Under the pieces are notes generated by a model that saw only the letters and a list, made by a program, of their open reading frames with translations, made no database searches and was not told the origin of the DNA. Below, piece by piece: positions 1 through 10,332 of a DNA stretch of 64,000 nt. Positions within the stretch are counted from its first letter, which is position 1. The number at the start of each line of letters is the position of its first letter. The stretch is taken from NCBI GenBank assembly GCA_002281855.1, contig NCHQ01000028.1, positions 1 through 64,000 of the forward strand, read 5' to 3'. Made by a program: the position numbers and the translations under genes. The DNA is from Rhodospirillales bacterium 24-66-33. GTDB lineage: Bacteria; Pseudomonadota; Alphaproteobacteria; Reyranellales; Reyranellaceae.

Positions 1-330
1 CTGGCCGAGCAGGCGCTCCCCGCGCTCGGATCGTTGTACGTTCAGCGCCAGCCTGAGCTTCCCGATGGCCAGCTTGTAGTGGGTGATCATCGCCTCGGCC
101 CGCCGGTGCGCTCGCCCGGCCTTCCGGGACGAATACAGCCGGCACGAACTCCGACCCGGCCTTCCCCCCCCCCCCAGTCTGGGGCTCGACCTGAAACTGC
201 CGTCGCCCCGTCGACAAAACCACCCGCGCGCGCCCCTCAGGCTCTCCGCCACGATCCGCAGCTTCTCATCCTCGGCCCAGCGCCGACGTCGGCCGGTCTC
301 CACGACCTCGACATGTTCAAATACAGGTCT
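1..330 (-). pseudogene. IS66-family transposase remnants (tnpA-like and tnpC-like pieces)
   Basis: Read on the minus strand, 330 to about 240 encodes a peptide containing VETGRRRRWAEDEKLRIVAES, typical of the helix-turn-helix start of IS66/IS3-type OrfA proteins. The distal part, about 110 to 1, encodes AEAMITHYKLAIGKLRLAL followed by NVQRSERGERLLGQ, which matches the start of IS66 TnpC and runs off the window. No tnpB-like stretch lies between them and the frames do not join, so this is a decayed, internally deleted element. A run of about ten C residues near 170 lies in the damaged middle and could be a sequencing weak point. Confidence 0.55.
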
Positions 331-398
331 GGACTAGGGAGAGTCATAAGCTCTGTCCTCTACCTACCGAGCCGAGCAAACAAGGCGGCCTTCGCCGG

Positions 399-1934
399 CT
401 TTCAATTACCCACATTTTCAGCGCCGACCATTGCACCCAGTGCGATGTCGGCCAGCCGCGATAGGCCGCGCCACATGACCATGTTGCCAGGCGGAGGATC
501 ATTTGCTCGGGCGAGGTAGCCGCCGAGCCGAGCGATCTTGATGAGATAGTGCGACAGCGTTCTTCGCCGGAGTGGACCTTGATTGCGGTCCTTCACAAGA
601 CGATCGAGCAGAGCGATTTCAGCGTCAGTCAGTGCAAGGGTCGGTGGCGCATCCGGGCTTGAGCGGTTGAGCATCGTCATCCAGAAGACGCGCCAACTCA
701 CGATGCAGTACACGGCGATCAGATTGGCCAGACGTTGGGCGGTCCTGAGCTTTGCCTCCTCGGCCTTGCAGCCCGATTTGAGGACCTTGTGGAACACCTC
801 GATCTTCCATCGCAGGGAGTACCATTCGAGCTTCTCAATGGCGTCCTTGCGAACCTGTACAGGCAGATCGGTGATCAGCTTCCAATCGATCCTCTTTCTG
901 TTGTTCGGCGTCCCGCGCTCCTCGGCATGGATCACGGTAAGCGTCAGTGCCGGATAGCGCTTCTGCTTTCCGATCGGTGGCTGAACTCGGATCCGTCGAT
1001 ATTTGATCTCGAGAACAGCTTCGTCCGGTTCGCCGTCATTGTCTCTGACCTCGATGCGATGCAGGCCTTTGACGGCGACTTCCTCCATCTCGTCGGCGAT
1101 GGTGTGGTCGCCCGCGCCGGCCAAGCGGTCGACACACGTCCGAACCACAAAGTGCGTTTCGATCTGCTGCGCCATACAGAAAAGCTCGTAGATGTCGCTT
1201 TCGCGATCGCCAATATGGACGCATCGACCTGGATCACTCAGCAACTCCGTCGATTGCCGCAGATTGTCCAACCAACGAATGCTTTCCTTCTTTTCGATGG
1301 GGACGCGTGTCGGATTGATTTTCTTCTTGAGCACGGCAGTGCCTTTGAACTTCTTGCGGGTCCAGAACTTGACGGCGCTCAGGCCGAGCGGCAGCCCCTC
1401 GGTCGTCACGGCCAGACTGGAATGCATCAGGATGCCGCAAGCCGTGTACGACCTCGGCCGTCCCGCCTTGTCGTGACCGCAGTTGATGCTCTTGGTGATG
1501 CCGATCGCTTCGGGCTTCTCCCTTTGATAGCTGAACTCCGTCGTGTCGTGCAGCACGAGGATCGGTCCATCGCTTGCGACCATCCGATCACGCGTCGCCT
1601 GGAAATGACCAGCTAGGATGTCCGCCTCACTGACCCGATCATTGTCGAAGAAGCGATAGGCCGCCTTGGCATTTGCCCAATCCTGGCAGACCAGTGGAAT
1701 GCTTTGCCCCATGGCGCTCCCGATCTGCACCAGCAGCTTGCGCAGCCGTTTGTTCAAACGATCGTCGGGAAGACTACAGCCGGCAAGCTCGCCATCAACC
1801 CACGCCTCAATTGCTCCATCCATCGGCACCGGTCCTTTGCGATTCGGTGCCCGACAAGGAATCATGACCGATTCCCCTCATGCAACAGCTTGTACGCTTC
1901 TCAGTACGGTCGACAAAATGTGGGTAATTGAAAG
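399..1934. mobile_element. Complete IS4-type insertion sequence, 1536 bp
   Basis: The ends are perfect 20-bp inverted repeats, CTTTCAATTACCCACATTTT at 399-418 and its complement at 1915-1934. They are flanked by a 9-bp direct repeat CTTCGCCGG at 390-398 and 1935-1943, the expected target-site duplication size for IS50-like members of the IS4 family. One transposase gene fills the element and its stop codon lies inside the left repeat. The intact repeats, target duplication and open reading frame suggest a recent, potentially active insertion. Confidence 0.93.
402..1865 (-). CDS. IS4-family (Tn5-like) DDE transposase
   Basis: A 487-residue transposase. The N-terminal part (WVDGELAGCSLPDDRLNKRL) resembles the DNA-binding domain of Tn5-type transposases. 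The catalytic region shows LHDTTEF, then GDRESDIYELF, and a YREK-type signature in YSLRWKIEVFHKVLK that carries the catalytic glutamate. Length is normal for the IS50 group (about 460-490). The 1865 start has a GAGGGG ribosome site upstream; an internal Met at 1823 also fits family alignments. The stop codon is formed by the terminal inverted repeat. No damage is visible. Confidence 0.92.
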   Translation of the reverse strand: MIPCRAPNRKGPVPMDGAIEAWVDGELAGCSLPDDRLNKRLRKLLVQIGSAMGQSIPLVCQDWANAKAAYRFFDNDRVSEADILAGHFQATRDRMVASDGPILVLHDTTEFSYQREKPEAIGITKSINCGHDKAGRPRSYTACGILMHSSLAVTTEGLPLGLSAVKFWTRKKFKGTAVLKKKINPTRVPIEKKESIRWLDNLRQSTELLSDPGRCVHIGDRESDIYELFCMAQQIETHFVVRTCVDRLAGAGDHTIADEMEEVAVKGLHRIEVRDNDGEPDEAVLEIKYRRIRVQPPIGKQKRYPALTLTVIHAEERGTPNNRKRIDWKLITDLPVQVRKDAIEKLEWYSLRWKIEVFHKVLKSGCKAEEAKLRTAQRLANLIAVYCIVSWRVFWMTMLNRSSPDAPPTLALTDAEIALLDRLVKDRNQGPLRRRTLSHYLIKIARLGGYLARANDPPPGNMVMWRGLSRLADIALGAMVGAENVGN

Positions 1935-1943
1935 CTTCGCCGG

Positions 1944-2862
1944 AGGCGTACCACGGAACGACAATTGCTGATCGAGAAGCCACAGAGATGTCCGCAGCAC
2001 TGCCATCCCAAGCGTAACACAGGGCTGATAGCCGAACGCCCGGGCCGCCTTCCTGATGTCGCTATAAGTCCGGACGACTTCCGCCCCTGTGCAAGTGCGC
2101 GTAGCGTACTTCAAAATGGCAATTCAGGGTCGGCTACATGATGAATAGTTTTCCAAGAGGGTCGGAACCAATGGGTACACGCCGGACGCGGCAGCTCTCA
2201 ACGCCCGGAGAATTCCGGCGCATAGGTCATCGACCTATCCAAGGTCAAAGACCCGGCTGCCATCGCCGTAGACCGTGACCGGCTGAAGAGCGAGGATCTG
2301 ACGGAAGAATTCGGCGACCGCGCTGCCTTTACGCCGCGATTAAGGTCCGTAGACATTGGTAAGCGCAGCGCCGTCGTTCGGCATCCATAGGAGCCTGCAA
2401 ATGCGGGGGCGTATCCCTCCATGGCAAGCTTGGATGCGCCATAGGGAGATTGCGGCTGGAGAACCATCCCTTCGCGAATAGGCGCCGTCTCGGTTCCGAA
2501 CAGCGCGCCGCCAGTCGAAGCGAGAATGACGTGTGCAAGCGGGCGTCGCCCACCACGTTCAACGTACGATGCACATTGATCTCGAAGTCGCTTTCCGGAT
2601 CGTGGATCGATTCCAGCACCCTCGTATGACCCGCCAGATAGATGATTGCATCGCAACCAGCCGCCATTCGAGCGAGCCATGGTCGCAAGATCCCTGACGT
2701 CACCCTGCTTGTACGCGAAGACGTTCGAGGATAATTCGGCCGGCGAGCCCATCGTCTCATTGTCGTGAACGGTCAGGCGACCGGACAAGCCGAGTGCCGC
2801 GGCGCGCCGCAGAAGGTTCGAGCCGACGAAGTCGCAGCCGCCACACGTGATCAGGATTTTCT
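1944..2862 (-). pseudogene. NAD-dependent sugar-nucleotide epimerase/dehydratase, degraded
   Basis: The minus strand encodes pieces of an extended short-chain dehydrogenase in different frames. An N-terminal Rossmann start ILITCGGCDFVGSNLLRRAA lies near 2850-2790. The catalytic stretch PYGASKLAMEGYAPAF with YxxxK follows near 2440-2390. A C-terminal piece resembling TYSDIRKAARAFGYQP lies near 2070-2020. The glycine-rich loop is altered and several frame changes separate the pieces. The intact family would make UDP- or dTDP-sugar precursors for surface polysaccharide. The IS4-type element sits immediately beyond the 3' end. This is a pseudogene rather than a set of short genes. Confidence 0.75.
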
Positions 2863-3110
2863 TGCACAGTCACAGGATACTCGCCGAAGGCATCCAGTGC
2901 GACCTTTGCCCGTCTTTTTATCCAGCCACAGGTAGAATCCGTTCCGCATTTGGGCCTGTTAGGCCGGGTGTTGCAACAGCCTGGGCGCGAAGCCCCTGGT
3001 TGAGCGTCGCAGAAACGCTGCACCGGCCCGAAATGGATGGACGCTTCGAGGAATGCCCTCTTCGCCTCCAGCGGGGGCACTTTCCCCGCTGCGCGGGGCA
3101 GAGAAGAATC

Positions 3111-4739
<1,629 letters not shown>

Positions 4740-4907
4740 GGGCGCGTTGCTGGCGGCAAAGCGGGATCGATGCAAGCACGGCCGGGCTACGATCTTGCGG
4801 CTGATTGTCCCGCCGTTCCCCGCCGCCGGCTCGTCATTTTACCTCACATAACCTCCCTCGTGCCGGCTCGGATGATAAGCAGGCCCGACTCACGATGGGA
4901 GAAAGCC

Positions 4908-5581
4908 ATGACCCAGCACGTTCTGTTCATCGTCATCAACGCGTCCGTGATCGGCCCGCACAATCGCCGGACCGGCTTCTTCTTCGCCGAGGTCGCCCAT
5001 CCTTTCGAGGTGCTCGACAGTGCGGGCATCGCGATCGAGTTCGCCTCGCCGATGGGCGGATGGACGCCCTAAGACGCCTATGACGAGAAGGACCCCGCCC
5101 AGAAGGCGTTCTTCGAGAGCAAGGCGTTTCGCCGTCTGAACCAGAGCCGCAAGCTGTCCGACGTCGACGCCGCGGACTACGACGGCATCCTGGTGCCCGG
5201 CGGCCTCGGGCCGATGGTCGACATCGCGCGCAACGGGGAGGTGCAGAAGGCCGTCGTGCGCGCCTGGAGCACGGGCAAGATCGTGACCGCCGTCTGTCAC
5301 GGTCCGAGCGCGCTGCTGGGCGTCGACCTCGGCGACGGCACGCCGTTCGTGCGCGGCAGGAAGCTCACCTCCTTCTCGACCAAGGAAGAATACGACTACG
5401 CCCGCGAGGACGTGCCCTACGAACTCGAGGACGCATTGCGGGTGGAAGGCGCCGACTATTCGTCCGCGGCCAACTGGCAGCCCCACCTCGTCGTCGATGG
5501 CCGCCTCATCACCGGCCAGAATCCGCCTCGGCGGGCCCCCTGGCGAAGGAGCTGCTCGCCGCCCTCGAGCGGCCTGCCTAG
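4908..5581 (+). pseudogene. DJ-1/PfpI family (Hsp31-like glutamine amidotransferase fold), disrupted
   Basis: The reading frame MTQHVLFIVINASVIGPHNR continues as a type 1 glutamine amidotransferase-like domain with the nucleophile elbow TAVCHGPSALL near 5290-5325. Two lesions are visible. A TAA codon at 5070-5072 follows GGWTP, where the family continues with an aspartate-rich segment. One base is missing near 5526, which shifts the last codons away from an expected ITGQNPASAG-type ending that would stop at 5581. Family members are chaperone/deglycase-like stress proteins. With both a nonsense codon and a frameshift the product would be non-functional. Confidence 0.85.
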
Positions 5582-5603
5582 GGTTGCTGCGCGGACACCG
5601 GAA

Positions 5604-5629
5604 GCGTATATATATCGTAGTATATACGC
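5604..5629. promoter_or_regulatory. Palindromic operator upstream of vapBC
   Basis: GCGTATATA at 5604-5612 and its complement TATATACGC at 5621-5629 form an inverted repeat with an 8-base centre, ending 10 bases before the antitoxin start. AbrB-type VapB antitoxins usually autorepress through such repeats. The A/T-rich alternating sequence stands out in the GC-rich surroundings and may also overlap the -10 region. Confidence 0.65.
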
Positions 5630-5639
5630 GAGGCACCCC

Positions 5640-5900
5640 ATGTCGCAATTCGCGAAAGTGTTCCGCTCCGGCAATTCCCAGGCCGTCCGCCTGCCCAAGA
5701 AGTTTCGCTTCGACGTCGAAGAGGTCGAGGTGTCGCGTGAGGGCGACGCGGTGATCCTGCGGCCCCATCGCGGCGCCCCGGCGCCGTGGGCGTCTCTGCG
5801 CGCCGCGATCGACCGCGGGTTCAGCGCCGACTTCATGGAAGAAGGCCGGCAGCAGCCCGACGATCAGACACGGCCGGGCCTCGACCGCGCGTTCGACTGA
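5640..5900 (+). CDS. vapB: VapB-type antitoxin (AbrB/SpoVT fold)
   Basis: An 86-residue protein starting MSQFAKVFRSGNSQAVRLPKKFRF, the characteristic swapped-hairpin AbrB N-terminus of VapB antitoxins, with a disordered acidic C-terminal tail that would wrap the toxin. It starts at ATG 5640 just after the palindromic operator. Its TGA stop overlaps the ATG of the next gene by one base (TGATG), so the pair is translationally coupled. Expected roles are neutralising VapC and repressing the operon. Confidence 0.9.
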   Translation: MSQFAKVFRSGNSQAVRLPKKFRFDVEEVEVSREGDAVILRPHRGAPAPWASLRAAIDRGFSADFMEEGRQQPDDQTRPGLDRAFD

Positions 5901-6304
5901 TGCCCTGGCTGCTCGACACCAATGCCGTCATCACCCTGGTGACGGGCCGTTCGGAGCCCCTGCGCCGCCGCGTCGAAGCCTCGGAGCCGGGAATGCTGTC
6001 CACCTCCACCATCGTCGCGCACGAGCTCTATTTCGGGGCGTATCGCAGCCGGAAGATCGAGTTCAACCTCGAGACGCTGCGCCTGCTCTTCGGCGATCTC
6101 GTCGTCCTCGATCTCGACCGGGAAGACGCCCGCACCGCCGGCGAGATCAGGGCCGCGCTCGCCCGACAGGAAACGCCGATCGGTCCCTACGACGTGCTGA
6201 TCGCCGGCCAGTCCCGCGCGCGCGGTCTGACCCTCGTCACCAACAACCTTTCCGAATTTCAAAGGGTCCCGGGTCTCGCGCTCGAAGACTGGACACAGGC
6301 GTAG
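5900..6304 (+). CDS. vapC: VapC-type PIN-domain ribonuclease toxin
   Basis: A 134-residue PIN domain. MPWLLDTNAVITLV supplies the first catalytic Asp (residue 6), STSTIVAHELYFGAYRS the conserved Glu, and IGPYDVLIAGQSRARGLTLVTNNLSEF the C-terminal acidic cluster. Family members cleave tRNA or rRNA in a Mg-dependent way when freed from VapB. All acidic positions appear present, so this is the only complete toxin-antitoxin pair in the region. A 23-bp piece identical to its 3' part (6233-6255) recurs at 7048-7070. Confidence 0.92.
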   Translation: MPWLLDTNAVITLVTGRSEPLRRRVEASEPGMLSTSTIVAHELYFGAYRSRKIEFNLETLRLLFGDLVVLDLDREDARTAGEIRAALARQETPIGPYDVLIAGQSRARGLTLVTNNLSEFQRVPGLALEDWTQA

Positions 6305-6347
6305 GCAGCCGAGCGGCTCTGGAATCAGCCGTTCATCCACGCTACAT

Positions 6348-6363
6348 GACCGTCTAGATGGTC
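6348..6363. promoter_or_regulatory. Palindrome upstream of phd-type antitoxin
   Basis: GACCGTCTAGATGGTC is a near-perfect inverted repeat (one mismatched pair) placed 11 bases before the antitoxin start, with the ribosome site CAGGAG immediately after it. The position fits an autoregulatory operator of a Phd/YefM antitoxin. Confidence 0.5.
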
Positions 6364-6374
6364 AGGAGCAGGTC

Positions 6375-6617
6375 ATGGATGTCATCACGCTCGCAGAAGC
6401 CAAGGCCCATCTGAGCGAACTGGTCGACCGGGTCGAGGCCGGGGATTCGATCGACATCACCCGCCGGGGCAAGCCGGTCGCCCGGCTGACCGCGCCCGAG
6501 AGGCCGCGCAAGCGGGTCGACGCGGCGCTGCTGCAGGCCCTGACCGCGACGTTGCCGCTGCAGAAGCAGGATGCCGCGAACCTGGTGTCGGCGATGCGGG
6601 AGGGCGACCGTTACTGA
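6375..6617 (+). CDS. Phd/YefM-family antitoxin
   Basis: An 80-residue protein. MDVITLAEAKAHLSELVDRV and ITRRGKPVARL are the hallmark Phd/YefM DNA-binding N-terminus; the C-terminal tail is the probable toxin-binding segment. The stop overlaps the ATG of the PIN toxin gene by one base. Because that toxin is now truncated, the antitoxin is effectively an orphan, although it may still repress the locus. Confidence 0.9.
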   Translation: MDVITLAEAKAHLSELVDRVEAGDSIDITRRGKPVARLTAPERPRKRVDAALLQALTATLPLQKQDAANLVSAMREGDRY

Positions 6618-7042
6618 TGCTCTATCTCGACACCTCGCTGATCGTTGCCGTGCTTTCCAACGAGGCGATGACCGCGCGGACGCAGGCCTGGCTGGCACAG
6701 CAGGACCCTGCGCAGCTTCTGATCAGCGACTGGACGCTGACCGAGATGTCCTCCGCGATGGCCCTCAAGGTGCGTACCGGACAGATCGATCTGGCCCAGC
6801 GGGCCACCGTGCTCGCCCTGTTCAACAAGCTCGTTGCCGAGAGCTTCACCGTTCTGCCGGTCACGAGCGCGCATTTCCGGACGGCGGCGAAGTTCGTCGA
6901 CCAATAGGCGCTCGGGCTTCGCGCCGGCGATGCCCTGCACCTCGCGACGGCATCGGAGCATGGCGCCACGGTGCATACGCTCTATCAGCGACTCGCGACG
7001 GCGGGCCCGGCTCTCGGTGTCCCCACGCAGCTGCTGCAGTAA
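6617..7042 (+). pseudogene. VapC-type PIN toxin, interrupted by an in-frame stop
   Basis: MLYLDTSLIVAVLSNEAMTART opens a normal PIN domain with the first Asp and the Glu (TEMSSAMALK). A TAG at 6905-6907 then ends the frame after FVDQ. Without the stop, the same frame continues ALGLRAGDALHLATASEHG, the expected third acidic motif (RAGDALHLA), and ends at 7042. The 96-residue product therefore lacks part of the active site. Nonsense inactivation of a toxin with its antitoxin kept intact is a common decay path. Confidence 0.85.
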
Positions 7043-7047
7043 GGACG

Positions 7048-7070
7048 CTCGTCACCAACAACCTTTCCGA
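7048..7070. repeat. 23-bp copy of the vapC 3' region
   Basis: These 23 bases are identical to 6233-6255 inside the intact vapC (encoding LVTNNLSE). They sit just after the broken toxin gene and just before the IS30 element. This is a relic of another vapC copy or a recombination product. Confidence 0.7.
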
Positions 7071-7092
7071 GGCAGATGAAAGGTCCCCCTGA

Positions 7093-8119
7093 ATTCAGGA
7101 ACGAAGTGCAACACCAGCTTAGGGTGTTGCCATGGGCGAACGATACGGCTAGCTCAGCCTGGAAGAGCGCTGCAAGATTGCCGAGCTACAGCAGGCCGGC
7201 CATTCAATCCGCCAAATCGCGTCAGCTCTGGATCGCGCGCCATCGAGCATCTCTCGGGAGCTGAAGCGCAATCGCGGCAAGCAGATCGGCTACAAGCCGG
7301 CTTACGCCCAGGAGCAGGCCGCCGCGCGGCGCTGGAAGGGCGCGCGCATAGAGCGCAATGCCGAGCTGCGCGACCTCGTGCTCGAGCGCCTGGGCCGCAG
7401 CTGGTCACCCGAGCAGATCGCCGGCTGGCTGACCCGAACGAAGGCCGCGACCCGCATCAGCCACGAGAGCATCTACCGCTTCATCTACGACCAGGTCCGC
7501 CACACAAACGACGGCTCGTGGCGCAACTACCTGCCCAGGGCCAGATTCAAGCGCAGGCGCCGGCGGCGCTCCGGCCGGTCTGTCGACGACCTGATAAAAG
7601 GCCGTGTTCCCATCGCTTTACGATCGCCCGAGGTCGAACGCCGGCACACCTTCGGACACTGGGAAGCCGATCTCATGCTGTTCAGGCTTCCCGGCCAGGC
7701 CATCCTGGTCTCCCAGGAGCGCAAGTCCCGCGCCCTGCTGCTGGCCCGGCAACCGGGAAAGGCCGCCGTCCCCACAGTCCAGCGCCTGCTCGCCTGGTTC
7801 CAGGCCATCCATCCACGGCTACGCCGAACCATCACCTTCGACAACGGCACCGAGTTCGCCGAGCACCTCGTCCTGACCGAGTGCCTCCGGATGCGCACCT
7901 TCTTCTGTGATCGCTACAGCCCCTGGCAAAAGGGCGCCGTCGAGAATGCCATCGGCCAGCTGCGCCGCTTCCTGCCCCGCAAAACCAACTTGAACACACT
8001 CGACGACAAGGCTCTCCACGCCTGCATCGCCGCCTACAACAACACCCCGCGCAAATGCCTTGGATTCAAGACACCGGCCGAGGTATTCATCGCTCAACTG
8101 TTGCACTTCAAACTTGAAT
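7093..8119. mobile_element. IS30-family insertion sequence, about 1.03 kb
   Basis: Imperfect terminal inverted repeats bound the transposase frame. The left end near 7093 reads ATTCAGGAACGAAGTGCAAC; the right end read inward from 8119 is ATTCAAGTTTGAAGTGCAAC, about 16 of 21 bases alike. Size and layout match IS30. No clear target duplication was found, and the transposase carries a stop near its N-terminus. Confidence 0.8.
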
Positions 8120-8145
8120 CCACACCCTCGCTACGCTCGGGATGA
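7132..8145 (+). pseudogene. IS30-family transposase with early nonsense codon
   Basis: From ATG 7132 the frame reads MGERYG, then TAG at 7150, then LSLEERCKIAELQQAGHSIRQIASALDRAPSSISRELKRN, the IS30 helix-turn-helix. The frame stays open to 8145 through the DDE core: FGHWEADLM, TFDNGTEFAEH, and YSPWQKGAVENAIGQLRRFLP with the catalytic Glu. A CAG to TAG change at codon 7 explains the stop. Reinitiation at 7378 would give a 255-residue protein lacking the DNA-binding domain. The element is probably inactive. Confidence 0.85.
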
Positions 8146-8210
8146 CAACTTTTCCTGCATCGACGCACTGCGCCGTCTCAAAAAATTGTCATCACGAACG
8201 CAGTGAGGGA
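8127..8210. repeat. Long hairpin repeat (REP-like), copy 1
   Basis: CCCTCGCTACGCTCGGGATG-type sequence at the left and its imperfect complement ending near 8210 form a stem of about 24 bp with roughly five mismatches. It shares the GCTCnGGATGACAA core with the copy at 10037-10133 and lies at the 3' side of the photolyase/DUF2256 unit. Confidence 0.6.
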
Positions 8211-8392
8211 CCTTTGAACGGGCGCTCGTGAGCCCGCGTCTTGCGGCGCAGGTCGCCCTTGCAGCGGTCGGAGCAGGTCTTCACCTGCTCCCAGTCGCGC
8301 GCCTAATTCCTGCGCCAGGCGAAGGGCCGGCCGCAGGTCTGCGGCAGTGTGGACTTGGTGTAGCGCTTGCCGGTCAGAGACTTCGCGGTCAC
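8192..8392 (-). pseudogene. DUF2256 small zinc-ribbon protein, broken
   Basis: A GTG at 8392 overlaps the photolyase stop (GTGA) and opens a frame with LPQTCGRPFAWRRN, then a TAG, then ARDWEQVKTCSDRCKGDLRRK. DUF2256 proteins normally read CxxCGRPFxWRKKWxxxWxxVKYCSxxC and often sit next to photolyase genes. The copy has lost one Cys of the first pair through a small deletion and has a stop in the middle. It is a remnant translationally coupled to the upstream gene. Confidence 0.7.
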
Positions 8393-9918
8393 AGGCTGGC
8401 CAGGAAGGTCGCGGCGCTGTCGGCGATGCGGCGCCGCTCGTCGGCCGGGAACTTGTCGTAGATGCGAACCATCTGCGCCATGCGGGGATGGGTGCCGATC
8501 TTCCCGCGATGGCGCGAGATGAAATCCCAGTAGAGCGCATTGAACGGGCAGGCCTGCGGCCCGGTCCGCTGCTTCACGTCGTATTGGCAGCTGCCGCAAT
8601 AGTCAGACATGCGGTTGATGTAGGCGCCGCTTGCCGCATAGGGCTTGGAGGCGAGCAGGCCGCCATCGGCGAACTGGCTCATGCCCACCGTGTTCGGCAG
8701 CTCGACCCACTCATAGGCGTCGGCATAGACCGCCAGATACCATTCGTGCAGCTCGTGCGGATCGATCCCGGCCAGCAGCGCGAAGTTGCCGGTGATCATC
8801 AGCCGCTGGATGTGATGGGCATAGGCGTGCTCGCGCGTCTGGGTCACCGCCGCGCGGACGCATGCCATCGCGGTCTCGGCCGTCCAGTAGAAGTCGGGCA
8901 GCTTCCGCGTATGGCCAAGGAAGTTGCTGCGTTCGTAGCCCGGCATCTTCAGCCAGTAGATCCCGCGCACATATTCGCGCCAGCCGATGACCTGCCGGAT
9001 GAACCCTTCCGCCGCGTTCAGCGGCACCCGCCCCGCCCGCCACTCGATCTCGACCCGGCGGCAGACGCGCAGCGGATCGAGCAGGCCGCAGTTGAGATAC
9101 TGCGCGATGACGGCGTGATGGAGGAACGGCTCGCCCGTCCGCATCGCATCCTGGTAGTCGCCGAACTTCGGCAGCGCCCGCGCCACGAAGGAATCGAACG
9201 CCGCTTCGGCATCGGCGCGGGTGACGGCAAACCCGAACGGCGCGCGATCGCCGAAATGACCGCCGAACCGCGCCTCGACCAGCGCCAGCACCTCCTGCGT
9301 CACCGCATCGGGCTCGAACGAAGGCGGCCGCGGCAGGAACAGATCCGCCTTGGCGGGCTTGCGGTTCTCGGCATCGAAGTTCCAGCGGCCGCCGGCAGGC
9401 CCGTCGCCGTCCATCAGCAGCCCGGTGCGCCGGCGCATCTCGCGATAGAAATACTCCATCCGCAGCACCGTGCGCCCCGCCGCCCAGCGCGCGAACCAGG
9501 CGGTCGGGCACAGGAAGCGCTCGTCCGGCAGTATGTCGACGGGCAGCCCGAACCGCTCGGACCAGGAGGCCTGCATCTGCCGGACCCGCCACTCCCCCGC
9601 CTCGGTAACGACCACCCGCTGGGGCCGGTGGCGGGCGATGGAATCGCCAAGCTGCGCGGTGAAAGAGCCGCGATTGTGGCCCGCTTCCAGGGTCACGTAC
9701 TCGACCGTCCAGCCCCGCCCGCGCAGTTCCCCGGCGAAGTGGCGCATCGCCGAGAACAGGAAGGCGATCTTCTTCTTGTGATGGCGCACGGAGCGCGCCT
9801 CGTCGTCCAGCTCCGCCATGAGCACGAGATCCCGCGCCGGATCGCCCGTCGCGAGGCTGGTGATCTCGGGCGTCAGCTGGTCGCCCAGCACGAGGATGAG
9901 GTTGCGGATGGGGGGCAT
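8389..9918 (-). CDS. Iron-sulfur bacterial cryptochrome/(6-4) photolyase (PhrB-like)
   Basis: A 509-residue protein of the cryptochrome/photolyase-related (FeS-BCP) clade. It starts MPPIRNLILVLGDQL, the N-terminal antenna-binding domain. The C-terminal FAD domain shows HAYAHHIQRLMITGNFALL, NTVGMSQFADGG and the cysteine-bearing segment YCGSCQYDVKQRTGPQACPF that binds the 4Fe-4S cluster. Members repair (6-4) photoproducts with light. Length is normal and the frame intact. Upstream (5') lies a long hairpin repeat. A degraded copy of its first codons recurs at 11388-11474. Confidence 0.92.
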   Translation of the reverse strand: MPPIRNLILVLGDQLTPEITSLATGDPARDLVLMAELDDEARSVRHHKKKIAFLFSAMRHFAGELRGRGWTVEYVTLEAGHNRGSFTAQLGDSIARHRPQRVVVTEAGEWRVRQMQASWSERFGLPVDILPDERFLCPTAWFARWAAGRTVLRMEYFYREMRRRTGLLMDGDGPAGGRWNFDAENRKPAKADLFLPRPPSFEPDAVTQEVLALVEARFGGHFGDRAPFGFAVTRADAEAAFDSFVARALPKFGDYQDAMRTGEPFLHHAVIAQYLNCGLLDPLRVCRRVEIEWRAGRVPLNAAEGFIRQVIGWREYVRGIYWLKMPGYERSNFLGHTRKLPDFYWTAETAMACVRAAVTQTREHAYAHHIQRLMITGNFALLAGIDPHELHEWYLAVYADAYEWVELPNTVGMSQFADGGLLASKPYAASGAYINRMSDYCGSCQYDVKQRTGPQACPFNALYWDFISRHRGKIGTHPRMAQMVRIYDKFPADERRRIADSAATFLASL

Positions 9919-10036
9919 TGCGGGTGCTGCAGGCAGATACGGCCGAAGCCCCTGCCCGGTTCACCGATCGGTCGCCGCGAGGACTCAAAGCGTCGTCAGC
10001 CCAGCCTTGACCACCAGGGCTATCGCATGTGACGCA

Positions 10037-10133
10037 AAGGTCCTTCGCTGCGCTCAGGATGACAATTTTGCTGGGATTGGCGCAGTGCGTCGATGCACAA
10101 AACGGTGTCATCCTGAGCGCAGCGAAGGGCCTT
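10037..10133. repeat. Long hairpin repeat (REP-like), copy 2
   Basis: The arms 10037-10064 and 10106-10133 are 28-bp complements with one mismatch, separated by 41 bases. The core CTTCGCTGCGCTCAGGATG is a typical extragenic palindrome of alpha- and betaproteobacterial genomes. It lies between the divergent photolyase and DUF808 genes; the rest of the 9919-10332 gap shows no gene I can support. Confidence 0.8.
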
Positions 10134-10332
10134 TCTCTTTATTCAAAACACGTGCTTCCGCCGCCAATGGGACCAGATGCGATTGCCCTGCCTTGACCAC
10201 GGCTGCGGCATCTCCCACCTAACAGATCATCCCGGCGGCCCGCCGAGCCCCTTGGCAAAAGAGGAATCCCGAAATGGCAGTGACGGGCCCCCTGGGCTGC
10301 TCTCCCCAGTCGCTTCGGCGTGCGGTGCGGCC

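Noticed and set aside
165..180. Poly-C tract as a phase-variation site
   Set aside because: It lies inside an already deleted IS66 remnant with no functional gene to switch; a sequencing weak spot is more likely.
8347..10032. 561-residue plus-strand ORF opposite the photolyase
   Set aside because: Mirror frame of a high-GC gene, with no recognisable domain.
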